Shown piece by piece: positions 1-12,400 of a DNA stretch of 64,000 nt (the first letter of the stretch is position 1; every line of letters starts with the position of its first letter). A program made the position numbers and the translations under genes. The DNA lies in assembly GCF_003672135.1 (NCBI RefSeq), contig NC_039508.1, positions 4,030,001-4,094,000 on the forward strand, in the 5' to 3' direction. The stretch is from Ooceraea biroi (Eukaryota > Arthropoda > Insecta > Hymenoptera > Formicidae). Under the pieces are notes generated by a model. That model searched no databases and was not told where the DNA came from. It worked only from the letters and a program-made list of their open reading frames with translations.

Positions 1-565
1 AATATATTATATATTATATTCCTGCGAATATGCATTTTTGTGACGTGATGTTATTTAGCACTAATTAACGAGAAAGAAGGAAATCGTACGATAATAACGA
101 AGGATTCAATAGAAATAGAGGAAAAGAGAGAAAAAAATAACACCCGCCCCCAAACCCCCGAAAAGGAAAAACAAAACGATACGACACACATGTACATGTT
201 ATATTCTTTTTTTTGCGCTACGTGTCAGCTCCGCGGCTATAAAAACAACCAGACGTGCAAAATTCTCAGCGCCAAATTCTTCATTATCATTGCTGATATT
301 GTAATTTGCGTTTTATCGGATTCTTTATTATTCACCTCCTCTACCAATTGCTTTGCTTTTTAATTCCCGCAATTTTTATTTCTCCAAGTTGCCCCTAATT
401 TTAGTGTGAAACGTAGTTAAACATAATGATTAATGAATGAATTTAAAAACGAATGTTATAACATGGTTCCTTTTTTTCGGGCTAGGAGCTTGATTTAAAG
501 TGTCAAAGATTTTTGTGTATGACCAGATGTATTCTACATGTCTCAATAAACAGTTGTATGTGAAT
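1..565 (+). other. Probable 3' end of a gene outside the window
   Basis: AT-rich sequence without a convincing reading frame. A canonical AATAAA hexamer at 545-550 is followed by T/G-containing sequence, so this may be the last part of a 3' UTR of a + strand gene lying to the left. That is inference: no coding sequence of such a gene is present, and AATAAA occurs often by chance in DNA this AT-rich. Confidence 0.3.
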
Positions 566-2160
566 TACCTTTCTTAAATTTGCGCTGCACTTTATTTCGC
601 AGTTCTCATTTTTTGACTCCCCCTTAAATAAACACCTTCTGTCATATTTTTTTCATCTACAAATTTCTACGCTTACAGGTTCTTACATTTTGCGTCTCTA
701 GACTTTTATGCACATGCATCAAAAGTTTACGAAACATTATATGTTAAGTATATGTTAATTAATCGTTTTCTTGTTGTACCACAGCGGAGTGACGAGTTTA
801 TTCGTTTTGATCCATTAATTCTTATGTATCTAGTTTAAATGTATGTTTGTACTTTCGAGATTTTTTAAATGTAAATGTTTACGATTGAGAAAATGTGTAG
901 AACAAACATTCACGTTTATTGCCAATTCTTTTATACATGTGAATACTTTAATACTGATAACAGTGTAAATACATAATAATAAACAAATGTTCGAAATGAA
1001 TATTATACAAAAAGTACTTTTCATCTTTTTCGATATCAATGATATCATCTTTCAATAATAATAATGTAACAATAAAAAGCTTTTAATTTTATTTACATTT
1101 TAAACATTAGAAAGGCTTAGGAGAGCAGCCAGTGATTCGCCACCCCCGCGTGTGCTGAAAATCGCACTCTTGGTTTTGGCGGCCTCTGTCGCTAAGTTGG
1201 GACATGATGGACCGAGAAACCCTTTGCGGCGGGGTTGGGGGTGAGTCGTGCACGCGGATGTATGGTGTAATCTGCTGTTCCGCCCCTCTCCCGTGTTCCA
1301 GTGATGCTGCGATATCACGAGAGAATCCACACAGGACGAAGACAGGAAGAAGCAGCAGCGAGGGTGCGAATGGGCTTCCGAGAGTATGGCCGAGGGTGCG
1401 CATGCACGTTCTAGTTACAGAGGCGAGGATGCTCGCAGCTGCGGACGCGTGACATTCCGAGAGCTGATCTCCAGTCGACGCGAAACTCAGTGACAACGAG
1501 GGAGTAAATGACACCGACGATGCATGCATAATGCAAGAGCAGAGGCGATTCCTCACGCTGTAAGAGTACATTTTTACACGTTTTCCGCAGTTTCCCTGCA
1601 GCAAGTATTTTCAGCAAAAATGTCGGACGAATATTCGTGGAATTAACGCGCGCATTTTCTTATATTTAACAGTTCCTTTTTTCATTCTTTTCCACGTTAT
1701 CAGGAGGACGTTGCGGCGCGACGGTGGGTCCAAAAAAATCTTAATTTATAAAAATATGAGAAATTCTTATTACACATACATATATATTACATATATTCTA
1801 CAACTTTTGAAAAATCCTATATTGAAAATTATTCTATGAGATTCAAAATGTGACATAATAACTTTATGAAAGTGGTTTCCGTTCTTAAATTGAATTTTTT
1901 ATAATAATAACGTTATAAAATCATAAATCCTTACTAACGTTCATCATTGAATAAATCATTATTTACATTTCCCTACAATCAGAAATTTATATAAATTTGG
2001 AATTACATCTTATCATTTACAATTAATTATAAGTGCAATTAATTTTTATATAACCTATATTGATGTTTTACTTCTTCTAATATAATAATATTGACAAATG
2101 TCTGCAATTAAAATAAAAAAAGCCCGATGTCTAAAAGTTAATGTATTATAAAATTTTTTC
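566..2160. other. Intergenic; one unrecognised open frame
   Basis: Mostly AT-rich. A block at about 1100-1560 is distinctly less AT-rich and contains a - strand open frame at 1107-1604 (165 codons) rich in Ser, Arg and His, with no motif I recognise and no convincing splice context. The block could be a distal promoter or an exon of a non-coding RNA. I do not call it a gene. Confidence 0.35.
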
Positions 2161-2720
2161 CGTGATTCACATATATGGCACTGCGCGACGGTGGGCGCAG
2201 TGGACGAAGGCGCGCGCAAGGGCTCTTCTCTCGGGAATGATCGCCGCCGCCACCCGATGCGTTGTTGTCGCACCACCCCGATCCTCCCTCATTCGATATG
2301 CAGGATCGCGTTCACCACCGCGTGATAGCCGCCGCGCCGCGTCACTACGTGCCGCGCGCGCCCTGTCGCTCGTCGCGCTCCCGCGACCAGTAGGCGTGCC
2401 GAGGGTGACTCGACGACGGAGAGCCGCGTGTGAGGGTTTAACGCCGCGCGTCGGGGAGAGGCATATCACGACGCAGTCCCCGCAACCCCCGGGGTGAGTC
2501 CGGAAGGAGAGGAGTCTCTCATCATCCCCGAGCGAGCAGGATGTCTCTCGCGAGATGCGAGTAGGTCGCGGCTGCGCTCGCGGTGGACGCGTTAACTCGG
2601 TGTGGCGAGTGCGAGGATGCAACCGTGATTTCGGCGAGTCCGGTAAACGGTGAGAGAAGCTGTGTTCGCGATTTTAGGACGCGTGCGAGGCTCGTCGCAT
2701 CGTTTCTTGTGCGGACGCGA
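2161..2720 (+). promoter_or_regulatory. CpG-rich block, candidate promoter and 5' UTR exon
   Basis: The composition changes sharply from AT-rich flanks to a very CpG-dense stretch. Open frames here exist on both strands only because stop codons are rare in such DNA. Possible splice donors occur at 2643 (GTAAAC) and 2650 (GTGAGA). The next + strand gene downstream is the five-CUB gene, whose first coding exon at 6415 has a good upstream acceptor (TTTTTAG) and so needs an upstream non-coding exon. I infer this block is its promoter and first exon, 3.8 kb upstream. No TATA box was identified. Confidence 0.45.
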
Positions 2721-2829
2721 CGGGGTAGTTTTCGGCTTCTCCGCTCTTCCGCCTGCTCTTTCTCCGTCTCGATTCCTCCTCCTGAAATATGTAATATTTG
2801 TGAGATTCCTCGACAATCCGTGCTTTCTT

Positions 2830-5800
2830 CATTAATACTTTTTTAAAAATATTTTTTCACCTTTTCTTTGTGTTTTTGCCTGAAAGTGTCAAATGTGGTA
2901 GCTTTGATCATATGGCTGTTGACTCGCCCTTACAAGTTAAGTGTTAGGCGTGTCAGAGATTGCTGCGAACGAGTGGGCTGAGATTGAGGTGAGATAATGT
3001 GTAGACCGTGCTGAAACCATGAGTTAACTGTTTAAGGCGAAAAATACAAGAGAAGTACAATGATTGAATAATTTTAAATGTAAGAATGATACGTGAATGT
3101 GTTCGCTGAATATTTACGGCATTAAAAATTAGTGGTGAAAGTGCGATTTATTATGATTTACAATTGTCGAGAATGTCGTGGAAAAATATTGCGATTAATA
3201 GACTAATCGATCATATCAATGATTGATCATATCAGTAATTAATCATATCAATGAGACGATAAGTTTGACGCGCCGGATGTCTCTTGTAATTGATTTTTTA
3301 AATTGAAATTTTTAAACTGTTTATAGATTTCTCATTCTTCATATTTTATTTGTTCAATTATCTAGTATTTTTTTCTACTTTCTTATTCTTTTTAAAATTT
3401 CATATTTTCTTAATCATTTTATGATTGTTTGCAATAATACATGATTTTTATCAGTTTTTACGTAATCTTTTATTCTTTATATCTTTGTATTGAAATGTAT
3501 TCATACATTAAATATGGAATCACGAATTTCTCCAAGTATGTAAAATTAATTTATTATATGTATGCAACACACATCAAGTTAATTGTAATAAAATACAGGC
3601 TGTTTTCATATTTCAAAGATAATGTCGCGAAAATTTTTTTATTTTTTTCGAAGTAGTTATTGAACTATATAAATCTTATAAAATGTAAACTCTTACAAAC
3701 TTGGCGATTTACAAATATGTATTTACGAATATATTCACAGCTGTTTCATAAGTCCATCGTATAATTAACAAAATTGGAGGAGAAGTGAAAGGAATGATAA
3801 AGAAGATATCACATAACAAATATATATATATATCTTCTTAAATATATATATAAGATTTGAAATGTTGTATCACATTTAAGTATTTGTTAACATTAACTTA
3901 ATATCTTAATCCTGTATAATAATGTTATAGTCTAAAAAGTATTTATAAAATAAAAGTCTAAAAGTAGTTTTACATAAATTACGTATTTCATTAAAATAAC
4001 ATTATTATTCATCTGAAAAGTACTCGGACAAGTAAGAGTTCTCATGCAACAATGCTACGGATTATTTTCCGAGCCGAACGATAATTTTAATTTCGACGTT
4101 ACGTAATTTATCGTTATAATAATTAATTAAAAGTTATACAGCGGCGTGATAATGCGCCACACACCAGCTGTTTTGAAATCCGGATATTGCGAGACATTCG
4201 GATGGGTCAGAAATAATAGAGTATATTTATTCATTGAGGATGCATATCCGTGTCGTGATCAGATTGCTTGATCTATTAAAGAAAAGCCGGCGGTTAACGT
4301 TGGTTAACGTTGGTCGGAGGCGCCGCTATTGACCATCTTGCTATCCTTTTCCGAGCGCATGGGCGCGGTTCTGATCCTATAATACCCTGTTCTACTTTCT
4401 AGCATCCGTGTCGTTCTACATACAGCCTCACTCCTGTCGGTTGCTCTCGTTTATTGGGATGAGAGATGGGAAAACACCTTGATGAGAATTCCGAAACAGA
4501 CGCTAATACACGAAATGAGATGTGATGCGTTGAATCGATACTTCCTGCATCAGACGTTACCTGGAAATTATTCAGATTTCTAAAGAACAAGATTAACGAA
4601 TAATTGATTGAAAGCAAATTTAAGATTTATTCAAACACACTTTGGAACAAATAGAAAAAAATTGGAAATATTCTAATTCTCGTTAAAAACAATTAACGAT
4701 AGCTGATTGAAATCAAATTTAAGATTTTAAACACACTTTGGAGCACACATTGTTTAAATATTACATCAAATGTGATAATCGAAAAAGTAAAATGAAATTA
4801 AAAATATTCTAATTGCAATTCTCATCAAAAACAATTAACGAATAACTGATTTAAATCAGATTTAAGATTTCAAATGTGATAATCGAAAGAGATAAAAAAA
4901 TTAGAAATATTCCAATTCTAATTCTCGTTAAAAATAAAAGATTTAAATATAATCTATAGATATAGAATAAAATCGATTATATTCGATGTGAGTGCGTTGT
5001 ATAAATGAAAGACAACCATTGATTACACTGCAGAGCTCTTGTCTGCAGTTTGTTTGATTGCACTACTGACCAACGTGTCAGATACATCGCTGACCGTTTT
5101 CACTGTCAGATTGAAACTTTACAGATTGAAACGAGCGATTTTGTGTGTCATTCTCATATATCCATGCATGAGTATTTTAAAACCATCAACTATTTTTTTT
5201 CTATTTTTTATATTATTACATTCCCATATTTTTATTCTTTTGTTTGTTGGAATTTATTTAAATCACATAGAAATAAATAAATTAATGATTGGCAATATTT
5301 ATCGCATATTCGACCATTATGAATATTAATAAAAGATATTAAACCTGTTCTTCTTTTATATATTAATTTTACATGTCTGATAACGCTATTATTTTTATTC
5401 CGTTGGTAATTTTAATTTTAAATTATTTAGATTAATATGTATATTCCATATATGATGAGTGCTATGTATTTTTGTCAAGTCATAGCTTTTGCAAATATTG
5501 CAAAACCTTTTTTCAAACTACATTTACCAATAGCTAGTTTATACACAAGGTTTTCTCTTCACGTCGATATTCCGTTAATACAGCGTGAAATCGTTTTAGC
5601 CGCGAATGGATTTCTTTGTTTTTTAAAACGTGTTCGTTCGAACGAGAACAAATCCCGGCGTCAGGTGCTTTCGAGTTGTCTATATGCCGAATCCATGATT
5701 AACTTTTCCAGCGTACTCGATGCTGGAAATCGATTTTAGATTATATCATGTTTACAACTTGAATCGATATTAATTGAAATTAATTAAGCAGTTTATTTGC

Positions 5801-6414
5801 TCGTGGAGCGTTACACTCTCCAAGTTTTATTCGTTCTCATATCATATGTATATCGTTTTATAAATAATTATATAAAAAATATCCGCCAATACTTAATACG
5901 CAATTCCAGTGATTTGAACATGTGGAATCGTTGTATTACAGATGATCTTCTGGATCTGTTTTCTTCGTTTTTCCTGTGCCTGGGATAGACACTGACGATA
6001 TGGTAAAGGCACTTGATAATGCACTATGTTAATTGTCGATGCGCTTAACAAGAAAAACATGGAAAAATGCCTCCCTCCGATTTATATAATTTTAAATTAT
6101 GTTCTAATGTAGCTCAAAATAAGACATGTGCGTTTCTTATAAATGTTTTGATGTGCTTATTCAACTTTAGCCATAAAATTTTTTGTTTAAATATTTGCAT
6201 ATATTTATTAGATTTATTAGAGTTATCCGCTTAGAAAAAACAAAACAGGCTTTTCAAAGATTGTACATAAGAACATTAAAAATATCTCTTATTTCAAGCT
6301 ACATTACAACATATTAAAAGTTCGTCAAAATCCAAGGGGAGCATTTCTCTATATTTCTTTTTAAGCATCGTCATATAGGTATCGATGAAGAAATATATAA
6401 ATGATTATTTTTAG
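2830..6414 (+). other. Likely 5' UTR intron; no gene seen
   Basis: About 3.6 kb of AT-rich sequence with only short chance open frames. If the CpG block at 2.2-2.7 kb is the first exon of the downstream gene, this is its first intron. It holds a short tandem motif at about 3199-3251 (three diverged copies around TGATCATATCA), a doubled TTAACGTTGG at about 4294-4315, and the degenerate tandem repeat at 4591-4935 listed separately. Confidence 0.4.
4591..4935. repeat. Degenerate tandem repeat, about three copies
   Basis: Three diverged copies of a 100-140 bp AT-rich unit lie at 4591-4690, 4691-4832 and 4833-4935. Each begins near ATTAACGA, continues through a CAAATTTAAGATTT-like core and ends near ATTCTCGTTAAAA. 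Copies two and three share an extra AATGTGATAATCGAAA segment missing from copy one. This is a local tandem duplication that has since decayed; no terminal repeats of a transposon were seen. Confidence 0.6.
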
Positions 6415-6422
6415 GATACAAT

Positions 6423-9400
6423 ATGGCTTCGGTACACTGGCATGCCTCTGGGAATAGTTTTCTCTCGCCAGTCTTCGTGTTACTCTTGTTGCTCTGTCCG
6501 CACAACTCTACAGGTCAGCAAATGTCACATAGCATACTCGTTTATATTCAATATCAATCTATAAAACTCGAGGTAACATTTAGAAGAGCTGATCGATAGT
6601 ACTACATTTCTGAGCACAAAAATGTTTAATCAGAGATTTAATAATACAAGTTCTCGCTTCGCGCATAAAATAATAATACAAGTAAGTTGCAGCAAGTTAC
6701 TTCACTTTCTAGTTCTCTAGCTTAACTTTGTTTAAGTTTGCACGTGGAAAGCGAAAAGTATTAAAAGTCTCTATTTTATGCACAAACACGTGCATATTAT
6801 ACTTATCGATCTTATTATCATGGTTAACAATGATAACATTATTATTAATAGTAATGTCATTATTATTAGACAATATTAATAATAATTTAATAATTAATAA
6901 TAATCATGACATCTTGCCGTCATGATTATAACACGGTGTGGTGTGTTCCCGGTGGCGGTGGATGTTGGGTCGCGTTGGGGTACTTTGACTCGTCACACCG
7001 GTCCTCCGATTCAGCCCGCGAGGTAATTGACGCACCGCCGCCGCAACGAGACTACGTTCCATCACTGCCACCACCACCGGGAGGTCTCACCACTGCCAGA
7101 ACACCAAGTACGTCCGACCTTTCTTTATTATCTCGTCTGCCTCCGTTAATTTTTACTTCGTAGTTCAGATTTCAATTTCTCGCACATATAAAGTATCAAT
7201 TTGTGCGAATTATTTCGTCCCACTTTTTGCAGAGTGTGACCAAAAGTTCGTAAGCACTCCTAACGGGCCGTTGAATGGGTCCTTCCATGCACCGACGTTG
7301 ATCAACCCCGAGGGCGAGCCGCGACAGTGCGTTTTCACGTTCCTCGCGGGTCCGCATCAGCGTGTCGAATTGATCTTCCAGCACTTCGGTCTTCGAGGAA
7401 AACCGCCAGAGTGAGTCTTCTTATTTTAATCTTATTGTCTTGATAAAATTGTTGTTTTTCATACATTTCATACATTGATTATATAAAAGATCTAAAATCA
7501 TATATAATTTATTATCTTACAATTATTGTTTCTTCTTTCTGGAGATTGTAATAAATATCTGGATGAGGATAATAAGAAGAATGTGTTTAAATGTATATAC
7601 ATATACTTTTTTCTGGCTTATAGTGGGTCTGCTGTGGGAGAATTGCCTGCGTAAGTATCATATTGTGTTCAATATATATAATAAAATATAAAACATATGA
7701 TAAAACTTTAGTGAAAGTATTTAAAATTTAATAATTAATTAAACATCTGATTTAAAAGAACAAAACAATTGATATTGGCATTAGATATATGAATATTAGG
7801 AGAATTACATGCTAATAATACGGAAACAGAGAACGTTGAAAGTAACATGAAATTTATTCATTACACGTTACTTATTAATCTGCAAACGTATTCTCGACTT
7901 TTTTGCTATAAAACAATTATGATTCATTAGTATGTAAATGTAATGAGCACCAATTATGCATAACTTTATGCGTTATACGATATTTTGCAATGTATGTATG
8001 TACGTGGGAAGAGGTACACGCAAATAGCTTACCGCGAAAAGGGACGATTCTCCTTTTCCAGCTGTGTTCACGAATACATGGACATATACTCGGAGATACG
8101 ATCGGAGAATACGACCAAGCTGATAGAAACGCCGTTTGGTGGACGGTTTTGCGGGCCAATTCCACCTCGCCGACGAGTCTCTCTTTATCAGGGAATCGCG
8201 CTCAGTTTCTTCACCGACAAGAATGTCACGTTTCCGAACATCTTCAGTGGTGTCTACAGATTCCTCAATGCTTGTGAGTCTTGCTTACATTTCCGTTGAA
8301 TCGCGGCGGAATTGCCGCAACGCGCATTGGAGAATTTTAACGATTTCCATCGCGATAACGGATCATTCAAACTTGTAAACCTGCAAAACCAGAGCAACGC
8401 ATACATGATCCATTTTTTATTTTATATCCTCTTTTATTGAAATATTATATTTTTTAAATATAAATATTCAAATTGTATATAAATCAGGTACTTCTGTCTA
8501 CATTGGCTTTATACAAATATTCAAAATATAAATGATTTGTAGCCGAGTATGAAGTGGGCGCACTGGAACCGAACACGCCGTGCACCTTCACGATACGCGA
8601 GCAAGCGAAACGTACCGGGAACATATTGTCACCCACTTATCCTGGCTCCTATCCGAAGGACCTCGTTTGCAGCTACCAGTTCATCGGGAAGCCAGGGCAA
8701 CGTGTGCGATTGGAATTCCGCGACTTCGATCTGTTCTTCGGCGGGCCGCAGTACGTATTTGTCATGATCGGGTCTTTTATCGAATATTTTGAGACTTGTG
8801 CTTTCTGACAAGGCAGCAGGAGTAAAAGAAGGAAGTGTTAATGATATATACAAGATAAAGAGTAATTTTTTGGAACATCGTAGAATGTATTGTACAGGGT
8901 GTCCCATGGGAAGTTGCTGAAAGTAAACGATTGGTTCTCCCCTCCATGACTTCAGAAAGGGTCTTACGGTTAACGGTCGTTCATCTGAGTGTCCGCAGTT
9001 TTATTCTGGTTGTGGTAGATGCAAGTCCGTGCGCGTCAAAATAAGTAATCTGACGACGGAAGAAAAGATTTATCTTGTCGAGTGCTTCTTTTCCAGAGGA
9101 AAAGTTTATAGCAATGCTTACAGGGGGTTTCGTACTAAATACGGAACACATAAAGTTAAGAGCGAAAACACGCTGAAAAGGTTAGAGTTTATTATTTCTT
9201 TAAACGTATGCGTTACGTTACTCCATTTTTTGGCAATAAATCTGCATTAAAATAATGTTTTGTGTTATTTTTATCAGAATTATCGATAATTTTATGCAGT
9301 ATGGAACTATCCAAGACCGTAGACATGATCTGCCAGGTCCTTCTGTGTCTGTAGCTGCAGAAGAAAACATTGAAGATATTAAGAAGTATTTTGAAGAGGA

Positions 9401-12400
9401 TCCAAATTCTTCCATTCGGAAAGCTGCCCAAGCTCAAGATGGAGAACTTGATGCAAAATTGATAATTTACACGGACGAAGCACATTTCTGGCTAAATGGT
9501 TATGTTAATAAACAAAATTATAGATTTTGGGGGTCGGAAAATCCCAACGTTTCCCTGGCTAAACCTTTACGTCCACAAAAAATAACAGCATGGGCTGCGA
9601 TCTCGGTAAAAGGAATTTATCTGCAATTCTTCGAATCAACAGTCACTGGTGAAAGTTACAAGCAGCTTCTCGAAACACAATTCTTCCCTCATGCAAAAAA
9701 AAGAGGCCTGGTCAGAGGATTTCATTTCATGCGGGATGGAGCGACACCACATCGAACCCAGGAGGTCTTCGAAACAATCGATAAAGTTTATGGCAATCGA
9801 GTCATCGGTCTGAGATACCCCAAATTTGCCCAGGGGAGGCTAGAATGGCCACCGTACTCGCCGGATTTAAATCCATGTGACTTCTTTCTTTGGGGATACA
9901 TTAAGGACCATTGTTATGCCGGAAATGCAGAAACAGTGTCAGATTTAGTAGTAGCTATTAAAAAGGTCGTCAGCAACATTAAAGACGACATGTTAGAAAA
10001 AGTTTTCACAAGTTTTCGTAAAAGAATTGATTTTTGTACAAATTCAGATGGTGCACACTTTGAAAATATTTATCATTAGCTTACTTGATTATTAGCATAT
10101 TTTTCATTAATAAAATAAACTGATATACAAACATTTTGCTAAATTTTATTTATACCCATTAAAAACTGCAGACTTTCCTCTTTCCAACGCAATTTTTGTT
10201 TTTTCAATAACTGCATACGTTTAAAAATGACAGCTGATTAGTTTCAGCAACTTCCCATGGGACACTCTGTATATGTAATGTGCAAATATAATGTAATTTT
10301 TAATTTGTTTATCCTTTTAGTTGTCCGTTGGATTACGTGAAGGTGTACGACGGTCTTAATAGTTCAAACGCCGTCATCGGCACGTACTGCGGCCAGCAGC
10401 GAAATTTGGTGTTGTACTCCTCGGAGAATAGTTTGTTCGTGCTGTTCGTCACACTAAAGCGCACGGCGAACACGCAGAATCGAGGATTCAAAGGCATTTT
10501 CGAGTTCTCGGAGAGTTTCGTTAGTTTGGGTAAGACAATTGTGGTTTTTGATCTATCACTTAGCGAAGTCTCAAGTACATCTCAAGAAGTACAAGTACCT
10601 CTGATGCCCTGTCGATCGCGTAGACTTTATAACGGAGTACCATGGCGAGCATATCCGTGGATCCGAGTGCGACCAAAAGATTCTCAGCAAGAAGGAGACC
10701 TCGGGATTCGTAGTTAGCCCAAATTTTCCATATCCTTATATACCTAAGGTCGTCTGCCGCTATTTTATCTATGGGATGCAAGACTCGCAGCATTTGGAAC
10801 GGGTGCGACTGGAGTTTTCACAATTCATGATACAGATGCCGAAAGGAGAGTGAGTATATTATTATATTATATATTAAGTAACATAATTAATTAATTAATT
10901 ACTTATTGTTAACGTAATTAACAGAAACGCACGCGCGCGTGCGTAAGGTACACCCTTTTGATTTTTTCGTTCTTTTAGAGCATCGTGCACCGATGGCTAT
11001 CTGAAATTGTATCTGAAGGGGCAGGAAGCAACAGACTCTTACGACAAATTCGATTACGAGATGTGTGGTAACAAAAGCAATCCGAGCCAGGTAGTTAGCG
11101 ACGGGCCCAGACTCGTGATGGTGTTCAGCAGCGGGGAATTGCAAGCGAAAGGCTTCAAAGCTAAGTGAGCACAATAAACGTAATACGATTAACTTGAGGA
11201 GGAAAAGGAAGTCCAGGCTAAATAATAAAAATCTTCTGCTGTCGATAGGTACACCTTTGAGACGGAATATAAGATACCGGGTACCGCGGCTCCCGACGGC
11301 ACCTGCAGCTTTACCTACCGCAGTGACTCCCGCAAACGCGGAGAATTCAATTCGCCCCGGTATCCGAGCAACTATCCGAGCGACACGAATTGCACGTACT
11401 TCTTCCTGGCGACGCCGAACGAGCAGGTCGCTTTAATTTTCGATCATTTTAAAGTCCGAACGAAAAACATCAATGTCACAGTCGGGCATTATGGGTGAGT
11501 AAGTTGTATGCGTCATGCGTATAATCACGTTGCACGTGCATGTGAATTGAACTGATATTGTTTGATTGCTCTTGTCAGATTCGAGCTTTGCCAGGACGAC
11601 TGGTTGGAAATTTACAACATGTATCGGGATAATACGGAGAAATTGATAGGAAGATATTGCGGCGGGACCGCGCCAGGCCCGGTGGAATCGAATCTCGGCG
11701 CTCTTGGTTTGAAAGTGATTTTGCACTCCGATTCCGAGCTTGTCTACAGTGGCTTCAAAGCGCGTTACACCTTCGAGGTCGCTAAACCTATTTTTGGAGG
11801 TACGAACGCGTACCTTACCTTTTCGCGAGGAAGCGCGCAAGCTGAAACGAGAGAACATTAAATCTCCTTCCTTTTAAATAGAAGATCTGAAAAGAAAATA
11901 ATTTATTTCACGTTTCAAAAATATTTACAAGATCCTTTTCTTTACTCCTTTACTTTTTTTATCTTTACTCGACGTTATAAGTCTCTGATTCAGAAATTAT
12001 AAGGAATTGAATTTCGAGAAAATGTGCACGTTTCCCATTCCGTAATTAATTTCGCTGAATTATTTATTTCGCAGATTGTGGATCAAATATTAGTAGCTTA
12101 AATTACGGTATAATAACCAGCCCGAATTTCCCGAACAAATATGACGGTCCCATGAAGAATATCGCCACGAAAACCTGCAACTGGTTCATAAGGGTTCGGC
12201 CGAATCACCAGATCCTCTTAAACTTCGAGCTCTTTTCCGTGGAGGGCGATCAATTGGGTAACTCGTTACTTTATTTATACTCGCTAATTAAAAGTCAATT
12301 TATAATATATTTTCTTTTTGTATTGTTTTCTAATTCCTATATTTATTTTCACACTGTATCAGCTATGAGATTAATTTACCGATACTTATTTCCAGCACGG

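Noticed and set aside
2141..2846. Several overlapping open frames on both strands, up to 151 codons
   Set aside because: They exist in all frames because the block is CpG-rich and poor in stop codons. They are Arg/Ala/Pro-rich with no motif; better explained as promoter and 5' UTR.
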